Shown here: piece by piece, positions 1-6,945 of the stretch
Layout of the letters: every line of letters begins with the position of its first letter
Position numbering within the stretch: the first letter of the stretch is position 1
Source: Bacteroidales bacterium
GTDB taxonomy: Bacteria > Bacteroidota > Bacteroidia > Bacteroidales > UBA932
DNA: 15,228 nt
Assembly (NCBI GenBank): GCA_024401945.1
Contig: JAKSKC010000025.1
Location: 1 to 15,228, forward strand
Reading direction: 5' to 3'
Notes under the pieces: generated by a model
Databases searched by the model: none
What the model saw: the letters and a program-made list of their open reading frames with translations, nothing else
What the model was told of the DNA's origin: nothing
Program-made: the position numbers and the translations under genes

Positions 1-37
1 GAAGTAGAATCCTCTTCTTAGGCTTTGCTTTTCTCAT
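1..37 (-). CDS. rpsG: 30S ribosomal protein S7, N-terminal fragment cut by the window edge
   Basis: Only the first 12 codons are inside the window. They read MRKAKPKKRILL, the very basic start typical of Bacteroidota S7, which binds the 3' major domain of 16S rRNA and nucleates assembly of the small-subunit head. The ATG lies 35 bases downstream of the rpsL stop on the same strand, the usual rpsL-rpsG order of the str operon. It probably depends on the rpsL promoter, since no promoter motif is seen in the gap. The rest of the gene, and the expected fusA beyond it, lie outside the window. Confidence 0.88.
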   Translation of the reverse strand, partial: MRKAKPKKRILL

Positions 38-72
38 TGTTTTGAAAAATTAAAGGTAAAACAATCCTTAGT

Positions 73-447
73 TTACTTCTTCGGGCGTTTTGCTCCATAG
101 AGGGAACGTGACTGTGTACGGCCCTCTACACCAGCAGTATCCAAAGCGCCTCTAAGGATGTGGTAACGTACACCTGGAAGGTCCTTTACACGACCGCCGC
201 GGACAAGCACGATTGAGTGCTCCTGGAGGTTGTGGCCTTCGCCAGGGATGTAGGCATTGACCTCTTTGGCGTTAGTAAGACGTACGCGGGCAACCTTACG
301 CATAGCTGAGTTAGGTTTCTTAGGGGTTGTTGTGTAGACCCTGAGGCATACGCCACGCTTCTGAGGGCAAGCGTCCAGCGCACGAGATTTTGATTTTACT
401 TCAATAACCTCGCGTCCTTTGCGAACCAATTGTTGAATTGTTGGCAT
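73..447 (-). CDS. rpsL: 30S ribosomal protein S12
   Basis: S12 sits at the decoding centre of the small ribosomal subunit and helps control tRNA selection accuracy. The 124-residue product is full length and carries the family signatures CPQKRGVC (27-34), [10 protein letters not shown] (39-48), [10 protein letters not shown] (69-78) and [13 protein letters not shown] (84-96). The lysines at the classic streptomycin-resistance positions, K43 and K88, are both wild type, and D89, the usual methylthiolation site, is present. It is followed by rpsG. A consensus Bacteroidota promoter and a strong leader hairpin lie upstream, so its transcription may be attenuated. Identification is essentially certain from sequence identity across the whole chain. 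Confidence 0.98.
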   Translation of the reverse strand: MPTIQQLVRKGREVIEVKSKSRALDACPQKRGVCLRVYTTTPKKPNSAMRKVARVRLTNAKEVNAYIPGEGHNLQEHSIVLVRGGRVKDLPGVRYHILRGALDTAGVEGRTQSRSLYGAKRPKK

Positions 448-473
448 AAACTGTAATGTAATAAATAATTAAA

Positions 474-492
474 AGCCCCCAAATTGGGGGCT
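474..492 (-). terminator. GC-rich hairpin with U-tract in the rpsL leader
   Basis: The bases form a 7-bp perfect stem, AGCCCCC with GGGGGCT, around a 5-base loop. Read on the minus strand it is followed by TTTTAATTATTT, the form of an intrinsic terminator. It lies after the stop of the 541-2184 lipoprotein gene and before rpsL, so it can end transcription of the former. It also lies downstream of the rpsL -7 element, so the rpsL transcript would begin in or just before it. The structure is seen directly; termination or attenuation is inferred. Confidence 0.7.
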
Positions 493-493
493 G

Positions 494-524
494 CAAAGAT
501 AGTAATTAATTCTTAATTAACAAA
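494..524 (-). promoter_or_regulatory. rpsL operon promoter, Bacteroidota type
   Basis: On the minus strand TTTG (521-524) is separated by 19 bases from TATCTTTG (494-501). This is an exact match to the Bacteroidota housekeeping pattern of a TTTG-like -33 and TAnnTTTG at -7. The predicted start of transcription, around 487-490, falls inside the GC-rich hairpin, about 40 bases before the rpsL ATG. Confidence 0.8.
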
Positions 525-540
525 CTTATGAACAATCACT

Positions 541-2184
541 CTAGATGTACTTTGCGAATTCGAGATCGTTTTCAGCCTTTGCCTTGAGAGAAGGATCCTT
601 TTCGTAAGCGTTCAGGAGATGTCTCTCCACGTCGCTCTTGTATCCCTGGCGTGCTGAAATGATAGCGCGGTAGTACTCTGCCTCGGCACTGTTGTCGCCC
701 TTGAGAGCGGCCTGTGCCTCGTCGAGCTGGTTGTTCATTATGAAAGCAACGGCCCTGTTGATGCTGTTGGTTCCTGCAAGCTTGTTGGCGGCCTCCGCAT
801 AGTCACCCTTGATCAGGTCGACTGTTCCGAGGTTTGCGATATTGTGGCACTTCTCGAAGTTGAGAGCGGCTCCGTCAAGGTCTCCCTCGAGCATCTTGAT
901 GACACCCTGGACGTTGATCACGTCGTTGTCCTTCTGGTTCTTTACCCTGTTGATGCAAGCCTTCGCGTCATCCACCTTTCCGAGGTCGAGGTAGCAGCAG
1001 GCGAGATTGTAAAGACCTACCTGGGAATTGAACTTGTCAACTGCAAGGTCGTTGAGGGAAATCTTTGACTCTATTGAGTTTGCGATGTTTGCAAGGTGGA
1101 GGACTGAGACCTCGTCGAGCTCGTCAAGGCTGTTCTTTGCGAGAGCAACGAGTTCCTCGTCAGTATAGTTCTTGAATTCAGAGCTTGTGATGAAGCGTGC
1201 GCGGCGGAGTTCCGGAAGGACTTCCTTCTTGAGCTCTGTGAAGATCTGGGAGATGTTCCTGATCTCGCTCTCCCTTACTGCAGGGTCGCCGTACATTGAA
1301 AGAACGCGGAGAATAAGGTCCTTGTCCTTGATGTCGGACCTTTCCACAGCCTCCTGGAAACCGGCCCAGTCCTGTCCGATTGATTTAACCTTAGGATCGC
1401 TGCCGTCAACACCTGTTCCGAGCTGTTCCCAAGCCTTCTGGGCTGATTCCGCACGGCGGTCTGAAAGTTCGGCGTTGTATTTCTGTCCTCCCTCAGGTGA
1501 AGCGTAAGCCACGATCTCTGTTCCCTTTACCGTAACTCTCTCGTTCTCCTTGAGGCCGTTGAGTTCCTCGAGCATCTCCTTGATGGACGCTGAAGAAAGC
1601 TCATTCTTCTTGACCTTGGCGGAATTGACGTCATACTTGATCTGGCCTTCGGTAACCTGGCTTATGTACTCCTGGTATCCGTCCTCCTTGAACTTGTAGT
1701 CAGCATTTGCAACAGCGTCGACACCGGTGGTGATGCAGCCCTCCGCAAGTTTGATGTCCCTCATCTCATACTCCTCTCCCTTGTAGGTGAGAACTCCGTT
1801 GAGATTGAGCACGCATTTCTCCATACCGTCTTCGAACTTGAAGGTGACAGTCTCCTTGACGGTGTCCCCGTCCTTTGAGATGACCTTGAAGTTATCCTTG
1901 ACCTTCTCGCCCTGGTAGGTGAAGGTAGGACCCTCGACAACGCCGCCGTTGTTCTTGACAATCACCGGAGTTGCGCTGACGATAGCCTTCGGGTGGAAAT
2001 ATCCCTTAGGGTAAGTTACTGTAATTGTAGCTGTTGTCTCTCCGTCCTTAACAACGAGGACCTCAGGATCACAGGTTACTATAACATCCTTGGCCATCGC
2101 CATTCTCTCGGTGACGGACTTGGAGCAGGATGCCGTCGTCATACACAGAACGGCAATTGCCATTAAATAAAAAACTCTTTTCAT
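541..2184 (-). CDS. Lipoprotein with OmpA-like segment and tetratricopeptide-like repeats
   Basis: The 547-residue product begins with a lipoprotein signal: a basic n-region, a hydrophobic core and a TASC lipobox with Cys20 as the lipidated residue, so it should be membrane-anchored in the envelope. Residues about 30-160 are rich in alternating hydrophobic and Thr/Val positions, suggesting a beta domain. A segment around 220-255 (VAYASPEGG, then NAELSDRRAESAQKAW) resembles the peptidoglycan-binding OmpA C-terminal motif. From about 385 to the end, repeated helix pairs such as FNSQVGLYNLACCYLDLGKV look like tetratricopeptide repeats. Such proteins occur in Bacteroidales, but I do not know an assigned function. 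It may link the envelope to peptidoglycan or scaffold a complex. The gene has its own promoter, divergent from the sigma-54 activator gene. Confidence 0.8.
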   Translation of the reverse strand: MKRVFYLMAIAVLCMTTASCSKSVTERMAMAKDVIVTCDPEVLVVKDGETTATITVTYPKGYFHPKAIVSATPVIVKNNGGVVEGPTFTYQGEKVKDNFKVISKDGDTVKETVTFKFEDGMEKCVLNLNGVLTYKGEEYEMRDIKLAEGCITTGVDAVANADYKFKEDGYQEYISQVTEGQIKYDVNSAKVKKNELSSASIKEMLEELNGLKENERVTVKGTEIVAYASPEGGQKYNAELSDRRAESAQKAWEQLGTGVDGSDPKVKSIGQDWAGFQEAVERSDIKDKDLILRVLSMYGDPAVRESEIRNISQIFTELKKEVLPELRRARFITSSEFKNYTDEELVALAKNSLDELDEVSVLHLANIANSIESKISLNDLAVDKFNSQVGLYNLACCYLDLGKVDDAKACINRVKNQKDNDVINVQGVIKMLEGDLDGAALNFEKCHNIANLGTVDLIKGDYAEAANKLAGTNSINRAVAFIMNNQLDEAQAALKGDNSAEAEYYRAIISARQGYKSDVERHLLNAYEKDPSLKAKAENDLEFAKYI

Positions 2185-2213
2185 ACTCGTTTCAATCGAT
2201 GTTTGATTAAATG

Positions 2214-2221
2214 CAAAGATA
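2214..2221 (-). promoter_or_regulatory. -7 element of the 541-2184 lipoprotein gene
   Basis: The minus strand reads TATCTTTG, an exact TAnnTTTG match, about 30 bases before the ATG at 2184. No good -33 TTTG is seen at the right distance. It lies 12 bases from the opposing -7 element at 2234-2241, so the two promoters share DNA. Confidence 0.65.
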
Positions 2222-2233
2222 ACTTTTTTTCCT

Positions 2234-2241
2234 TAACTTTG
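2234..2241 (+). promoter_or_regulatory. -7 element of the sigma-54 activator and lptE operon
   Basis: TAACTTTG matches TAnnTTTG exactly and lies 18 bases before the ATG at 2260. Transcription would start near 2248. This rules out the farther upstream in-frame ATG at 2203, which would precede the promoter. A clear -33 element is not visible. Confidence 0.65.
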
Positions 2242-2259
2242 CGTGTTATTCAACAAAAT

Positions 2260-3414
2260 ATGGATTCACAGGAACTGCAGAAAATCAAAAACAAATTCGA
2301 CATCGTCGGAAATGACCACTGGATGAACGTGGCCATAGAGACGGCGGCGGCTGTTGCCCCGACCGACCTCACCGTGCTGATAACGGGCGAGAGCGGTGTC
2401 GGAAAGGAGGCGATACCGCAGATAATCCATCAGTTCAGCCGTCGTCGCAACGGAAAATATCTGGCCGTGAACTGCGGCGCCATCCCTGTGGGGACCGTCA
2501 ACGCTGAACTCTTCGGACACGTGAAGGGTTCGTTCACGGGTGCGGTGGCTGAAAGGAAGGGATATTTCGAGGAGGCCGACGGCGGTACCCTGTTCCTTGA
2601 CGAGATCGGGGAACTTCCCAAGGAGACACAGGCCCTGCTCCTGAGGGTCCTGCAGAACGGAGAATTCATGAAAGTAGGTTCGTCGAAGGTGGAGAAGACG
2701 GACGTCCGCGTCATTGCGGCGACCAACGTGAACCTGCTTCACGCCGTGGGCAGCGGAAAATTCAGGGAGGACCTCTACTACAGGCTGAACGCCGTTTCCA
2801 TCAAGATGCCGGCCCTGCGCGAGCGCAAGGATGACATCTACCTGCTTTTCCGCAAGTTCTCCTCCGATTTCTCGGAAAAGAACAACCTGTGCAAGATCAA
2901 CCTCGACCACGAGGCCATAGCGCTGCTGAGGTCCTACCGCTGGCCGGGGAACATCCGTCAGCTCAAGAACATAGCGGAGACAGTGACGGCTCTCGAATCA
3001 AGACCGGTGGTGCCCGGTGCCGAAAGGCTGGAGATCACGTCCGCGGTGCTGGCGAAATACATTCCAAACGAGCAGGACACCCTGCTCCCGGCTATCCAGG
3101 AGGATAAATCGGGGTCGATGTCCGACGATGACAAGAGGATGTTCGTGAAGGCCCTGCTCGACCTCAAGCAGCAGGTTGACAGCCTGCGGCAGGAAATCGG
3201 ACAGATGCGCGACTCCGCACGTCCCGGGACCTCGCAGATATCAGACGATGCCGAATGGCAGGTGCCTCAGGAGGAACTCTCAATCAAGAAGGCCAACGAG
3301 GATATGATAGACAAGGTGCTTGAAAAGCACGGAGGAAAGATCAAGGCCGCGGCGGAGGAACTGGGAATTTCCGAAAGAACCATATACAGAAAACTGGCCG
3401 GACGCAAGAAATGA
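2260..3414 (+). CDS. Sigma-54-dependent transcriptional activator without sensor domain
   Basis: This is a bacterial enhancer-binding protein: an AAA+ ATPase that remodels RNA polymerase carrying sigma-54 to open promoters. From the ATG at 2260 it has 384 residues. Visible motifs are Walker A GESGVGKE (43-50), the sigma-54-contacting loop GSFTGA (90-95, Ser in place of the common Ala), Walker B GGTLFLDEIGEL with D114-E115, and the sensor II region WPGNIRQLKN. A probable short coiled coil (LDLKQQVDSLRQEIGQM) precedes a C-terminal Fis-type helix-turn-helix (ISERTIYRKL). There is no receiver, GAF or PAS domain, because the AAA+ module begins almost at the N-terminus. A start at 2203 would add 19 residues but lies upstream of the promoter. 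Its stop overlaps the lptE start by 4 bases, so the two are translationally coupled. Its targets cannot be told from here. Confidence 0.93.
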   Translation: MDSQELQKIKNKFDIVGNDHWMNVAIETAAAVAPTDLTVLITGESGVGKEAIPQIIHQFSRRRNGKYLAVNCGAIPVGTVNAELFGHVKGSFTGAVAERKGYFEEADGGTLFLDEIGELPKETQALLLRVLQNGEFMKVGSSKVEKTDVRVIAATNVNLLHAVGSGKFREDLYYRLNAVSIKMPALRERKDDIYLLFRKFSSDFSEKNNLCKINLDHEAIALLRSYRWPGNIRQLKNIAETVTALESRPVVPGAERLEITSAVLAKYIPNEQDTLLPAIQEDKSGSMSDDDKRMFVKALLDLKQQVDSLRQEIGQMRDSARPGTSQISDDAEWQVPQEELSIKKANEDMIDKVLEKHGGKIKAAAEELGISERTIYRKLAGRKK

Positions 3415-3911
3415 AAAGGACAATCTCACTGATTCTGGGGGCGCTGATGCTGGTGGCCTGCAGTGTAAGCTACTCATTTTCGGGAACTTCCATCGAACCC
3501 GACGTAAACACCATAGAGATAGAGCTCTTCGATTACAAGGCCCTTACGGTGAATCCTTCCCTGAGGAATGACCTGACGGAGGCTGTGCGCAACCAGTTCA
3601 GGAGGATGACCAGACTGGAGCAGGTGGAAGCGGACGGAGACCTGACCCTCACCGGAACCATAACGGGCTACAACGTTTCCGCGACTGCCATCACGGCACA
3701 GGAACAGGCTGCCCAGAACAGGCTTACCATTGCCGTGGAAATAGAATTCACCAACAAAATGCATCCGGAGGACAACGTCAAGCAGTCCTTCAGCCAATAC
3801 GCTGATTTTGACGCTACAAACTCACTCGCATCGGTGGAGAGCACACTATGCGCGGAGATAATCGACAAGCTGGTGGAGGAGATTTTCAACGCCACCGTGG
3901 CGCAATGGTAA
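3411..3911 (+). CDS. lptE: LPS assembly lipoprotein LptE
   Basis: LptE is the outer-membrane lipoprotein that plugs and assembles the LptD barrel, which places lipopolysaccharide in the outer leaflet. The 166-residue product has a lipoprotein signal with lipobox LVAC (Cys17). It then shows YSFSGTSIEPDVNTIEIELF, typical of the Bacteroidota LptE family, followed by the basic, polar segment LRNDLTEAVRNQFRRMTRLEQV and the beta-rich stretch DLTLTGTITGYNVSA. The start codon overlaps the stop of the sigma-54 activator gene (ATGA), so the genes form one operon. Family assignment rests on the YSFSGTSI region and general architecture. The protein family is divergent, so the call is strong but not absolute. 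Confidence 0.88.
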   Translation: MKRTISLILGALMLVACSVSYSFSGTSIEPDVNTIEIELFDYKALTVNPSLRNDLTEAVRNQFRRMTRLEQVEADGDLTLTGTITGYNVSATAITAQEQAAQNRLTIAVEIEFTNKMHPEDNVKQSFSQYADFDATNSLASVESTLCAEIIDKLVEEIFNATVAQW

Positions 3912-3915
3912 AAAA

Positions 3916-3948
3916 TTTTGCGAAAGTCCGATAAAAATATTTACTTTG
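3916..3948 (+). promoter_or_regulatory. secG promoter, Bacteroidota type
   Basis: TTTTG (3916-3920) and TTACTTTG (3941-3948) are separated by 20 bases. The -7 box differs from TAnnTTTG at one position. Transcription would start near 3955, giving a leader of about 25 bases before the ATG at 3981. secG can therefore be expressed independently of lptE. Confidence 0.65.
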
Positions 3949-3980
3949 CATCCCTTTATTGGAAATAAAAACAAAAGAAT

Positions 3981-4343
3981 ATGACAACATTTTTCACATT
4001 CCTGGCAGTTTTGATCATTATCGCATCCGTGCTTCTGATCATCGTCGTTCTCCTTCAGAACGGAAAAGGTGACGGACTCGCCAGCAATTTCATCGCAGGA
4101 AACCAGACTTTCGGTGTACGTCAGACAGCTGACCTCCTTGAGAAAGTGACCTGGGGTCTCGTGGCCTTCATACTGGTCGTTTCCATCATCTCGACTTTCA
4201 CCCTCAATTCAAAGAAGTCCGATCTTCCTGATTCAGCCGCTTTCGAGCAGGCAGCTTCAGAGCAGGGTAACCTCGAGTTCCCTTCAACTCCTATCGAGCA
4301 GGCAGCTCCTAGCACCGAAGCAACTGAGACCGAGGCCGAGTAG
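3981..4343 (+). CDS. secG: Preprotein translocase subunit SecG
   Basis: SecG is the small non-essential subunit of the SecYEG channel that assists SecA-driven export across the inner membrane. The 120-residue chain has two membrane segments (about 4-26 and 56-76) flanking the family signature VVLLQNGKGDGLASNF (22-37) and the GNQTFGVRQTADLLEKVTW loop. The last 40 residues form a Glu- and Ala-rich acidic tail beyond the usual SecG core, a feature also seen in other Bacteroidota SecG proteins. The gene has its own promoter and converges with the GH92 gene, whose stop codon begins only 4 bases away. Confidence 0.95.
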   Translation: MTTFFTFLAVLIIIASVLLIIVVLLQNGKGDGLASNFIAGNQTFGVRQTADLLEKVTWGLVAFILVVSIISTFTLNSKKSDLPDSAAFEQAASEQGNLEFPSTPIEQAAPSTEATETEAE

Positions 4344-4353
4344 TCCCCTACTC
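4338..4353. repeat. Inverted repeat joining the stop codons of secG and the GH92 gene
   Basis: GAGTAG and CTACTC pair perfectly around a 4-base TCCC loop. Each arm is the last sense codon (GAG, Glu) plus TAG of one gene, so both convergent genes end inside a symmetric hairpin. There is no U-tract on either side, so it is at best a weak bidirectional 3' end structure. Confidence 0.6.
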
Positions 4354-6921
4354 CGTCCAGATCTCATCGATGAATATGAATCCCGGGCTTCCGGCTCCGG
4401 GATGCCATTCAGGAATAGCCCCTATGTTCTTGGCAAATACCTTGACATAGCGGGCTTTTTCCTTGATGTCCGCCGTGCAGTCCCACACCTGTATCTTCAT
4501 ATCGTCCTCCTCCACGGTGTTTTCCTTTCTGGAAACCACCTTGAAATTCTCCCCGTCGTCGGACACTGAAAACTCCACGTAGCGCGGCATCCATATCCAG
4601 GACCTGGCATCCTGGCAGAATCCGGCTCCGAGCCTGGTGAGTTCCCTCGGTGCCTTCAGGTCCACCACGGCCTCGAAATCGGTATCCTGGTATCCCTGCC
4701 ATCCCCCTGTCCTCCAGTTGAGAGGTCCCCTGTACCCGTCTATCAGACCGTTGTCCCCACCGGCGTTGTACTGCCTGTTGTATCTGGAGCTGATCGTGAG
4801 CGTGCGGTCGGAAAGCACCTTCCTGAGCCGGCTTTCGGTCGTGAAACTCCTTTTGCCGTCAGGCATTGCGCTGAAGGCCCTGAGAGTGGAACTCCGGGTT
4901 ACGATGAACGGCTTCTCATACGGGATGAAATCCGAACCGTCCACGCTGTACCAGGCCCGGGCCCCCTCCTGTACGTTACCTATGCTGACGGAAAGGGTGT
5001 CCTCGAAGATGTCGTTACGCATCTCGAATACCGGGTTCACCACTATTGTCTGCGGGATACGGGTCATTTCACCGGCCGCTGCTCCGGGAGTCACCGGATA
5101 ACAGCCCAGCGCATTGAGCACATACCAGGCGGACATCTGTCCGCAGTCGTCATTGCCGCACAGTCCGTCGGGCTCTGCGGTATAAAGCTCATTCATTATC
5201 CTCCCCCTCATCGCGACGGCCTTCGCGTGCGCACCCACGTAGTCATATAGGAGCGCCACGTGATGCGAAGGTTCATTCCCGTGGGCATACTGGCCTATGA
5301 GCCCCGTTATGTCGGCCTGAGTCCTTCCGGTAGTCTGCTGCGGGGCCTCGAAAAGCGCATCCAGCGCCTTTTCAAACTCCCCGGGTCCTCCGTGGGCGTC
5401 GATCAGGGAAGCGATGTCCTGGGGCACGAAGAAACTGTACTGCCAGGAATTGGCTTCGGTGAAATGGTTGTTGACCTCCCTCGGATTGAACGGTGAAAGC
5501 CAGCGTCCGTTCAGTCTCGGGCGCATGAATCCCGTTGAAGGGTCAAACACGTTGCGCCAGTACTGGGCTGATGTCATATATTCCCTGTATTCCTTCTCCC
5601 TGCCGAGGAAACCGGCTACGCGCGCCACGCACCAGTCATCATAGGCATATTCCAAAGTCTTTGACACGCTCTCGTGCTCATCATCGGCGAGGACGAGGCC
5701 GTTCCTGCGGAAGGACTCCATACCGTAATCCTTCTTTCGGGAAGACGCCAGCATAGCTTCGAAAAGGTCTTCTATATCCTTGACTGTAAGCTTCTTGCCG
5801 TCAACGAATCCCCTGCTGACAACATCGGCTATGACTGGAGCGGAATTATATCCTATCATACAGTTGGTCTCCCAGCCCCAAAGTTCCCATACAGGCAGTT
5901 TGCCGGCCTCGCGGTAGATGGAAAGGAAGGACTTGAGGAAGTCCACGGTCCTGTCCGGCTCTATCATGCAAAGAAGAGGATGAAGGCCCCTGAAGGTATC
6001 CCATAATGAAAAGACAGTGTATCTCTTCCAGCCTTCCGCCTTGTGGACCTCCCTGTCCATCCCACGGTATTCGCCGTTGGCGTCGGAATAGAGGGAAGGA
6101 TGTATGGCGCAATGGTAAAGCGCCGTGTAGAACACCTCCCTGTCCGCACCGCGCGGAGCCCTGCACTTGGACAGGAAACCGTTCCAGGCCTTTCCGGCCC
6201 TGCGTCTGAGGGCCTCGAACGAATATTTCCTGTCAGAAGCGATGTTCTGCTCCGCATTGAGGGCCGAAACGCTGGAAATGCCCACCCTCGCGCTTATTGT
6301 GTTGCCGGCTGTCGGAGCGAAGCGCAGATTCACCCAGCGGCCTGTATTCTCGAAACTCTCCACCGGCCCGGAGAACTCGATGAAGAAATAGACGTCCTGG
6401 TCCTGTGACCAGCTGCTTGATTTGCGCAGCCCCCTTACGGTGTTGCCCTCGACGGATATCCAGCTTTCCAGCAGTCTGTCCCTGTGTCCCAGGTCAAGCC
6501 TGATTTCGGGGACCCTCCCCTCGGGGAAGGTGTACTCGTGCATACCTGTCCTCTCCCCCACCGTCATCCTTGCAAGGACCTGCGGGCCTTCCAGGAATAC
6601 TTCGTAATATCCCGGCGAGGCCTTTTCCCGGCTGTGGGAAAAGACTGAAGGAGCACCTCCCGGCATCAGGAGGATGTCGCACAGGTCATCACAGCCGGTC
6701 CCGCTGAGGTGGGTATGCGAGAAACCGTATATCAGCGTGTCCGAATAATGATACCCGCTGCATCCGTCCCAGTCCCCCGATTTCGGTCTCGTGTCAGGGC
6801 TGAGCTGTACCATTCCGAACGGATAACAGGCTCCCGGGAAGGTGTGCCCGTGACCGTCGGTTCCCACAAAAGGATTCACGTAGGCTGCAAGGCAGCCGAG
6901 GATTATGGCGAGTATCTTCAT
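4348..6921 (-). CDS. GH92 alpha-mannosidase with C-terminal F5/8 type C-like domain
   Basis: GH92 enzymes are calcium-dependent exo-acting alpha-mannosidases, often alpha-1,2, that trim mannose from N-glycans and yeast mannan. The 857-residue protein opens its catalytic part with YVNPFVGTDGHGHTFPGA and PFGMVQLSPD. It carries HFTEANSWQY, whose E489 is at the expected place for the catalytic acid, and GNDDCGQMSAWYVL, with the D591-D592 pair in the region of the catalytic base. From about 715 the chain looks like a discoidin (F5/8 type C) carbohydrate-binding domain, with a chitobiase-like linker before it. The N-terminus MKILAIILGCLAAYVNPF is a very short export signal, with little room before the mature fold. 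The gene follows the C69 dipeptidase after 21 bases of repeat and is probably co-transcribed with it. Fine linkage specificity cannot be read from the sequence. Confidence 0.95.
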   Translation of the reverse strand: MKILAIILGCLAAYVNPFVGTDGHGHTFPGACYPFGMVQLSPDTRPKSGDWDGCSGYHYSDTLIYGFSHTHLSGTGCDDLCDILLMPGGAPSVFSHSREKASPGYYEVFLEGPQVLARMTVGERTGMHEYTFPEGRVPEIRLDLGHRDRLLESWISVEGNTVRGLRKSSSWSQDQDVYFFIEFSGPVESFENTGRWVNLRFAPTAGNTISARVGISSVSALNAEQNIASDRKYSFEALRRRAGKAWNGFLSKCRAPRGADREVFYTALYHCAIHPSLYSDANGEYRGMDREVHKAEGWKRYTVFSLWDTFRGLHPLLCMIEPDRTVDFLKSFLSIYREAGKLPVWELWGWETNCMIGYNSAPVIADVVSRGFVDGKKLTVKDIEDLFEAMLASSRKKDYGMESFRRNGLVLADDEHESVSKTLEYAYDDWCVARVAGFLGREKEYREYMTSAQYWRNVFDPSTGFMRPRLNGRWLSPFNPREVNNHFTEANSWQYSFFVPQDIASLIDAHGGPGEFEKALDALFEAPQQTTGRTQADITGLIGQYAHGNEPSHHVALLYDYVGAHAKAVAMRGRIMNELYTAEPDGLCGNDDCGQMSAWYVLNALGCYPVTPGAAAGEMTRIPQTIVVNPVFEMRNDIFEDTLSVSIGNVQEGARAWYSVDGSDFIPYEKPFIVTRSSTLRAFSAMPDGKRSFTTESRLRKVLSDRTLTISSRYNRQYNAGGDNGLIDGYRGPLNWRTGGWQGYQDTDFEAVVDLKAPRELTRLGAGFCQDARSWIWMPRYVEFSVSDDGENFKVVSRKENTVEEDDMKIQVWDCTADIKEKARYVKVFAKNIGAIPEWHPGAGSPGFIFIDEIWTE

Positions 6922-6945
6922 TTCTACTAATCTACTATTCTACTA
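6922..6945 (-). repeat. TAG-rich repeat between the dipeptidase and GH92 genes
   Basis: Starting at the dipeptidase stop codon, the minus strand reads TAGTAGAATAGTAG followed by ATTAGTAGAA, filling the whole intergenic gap. It contains GTAGAATAGTA (6933-6943), identical to repeats before parA. The 21 bases TAGAATAGTAG...AGAA match the segment that starts at the queH stop codon at 18 of 21 positions. Confidence 0.75.

Noticed and set aside
2203..2259. Upstream start for the sigma-54 activator
   Set aside because: The extra 19 residues would start before the -7 element at 2234-2241, and they do not resemble any domain.
2266..2910. Minus-strand frame of 214 codons opposite the sigma-54 activator
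   Set aside because: It mirrors a strongly recognised AAA+ gene and shows no domain of its own. Long antisense frames are common in GC-rich coding sequence.
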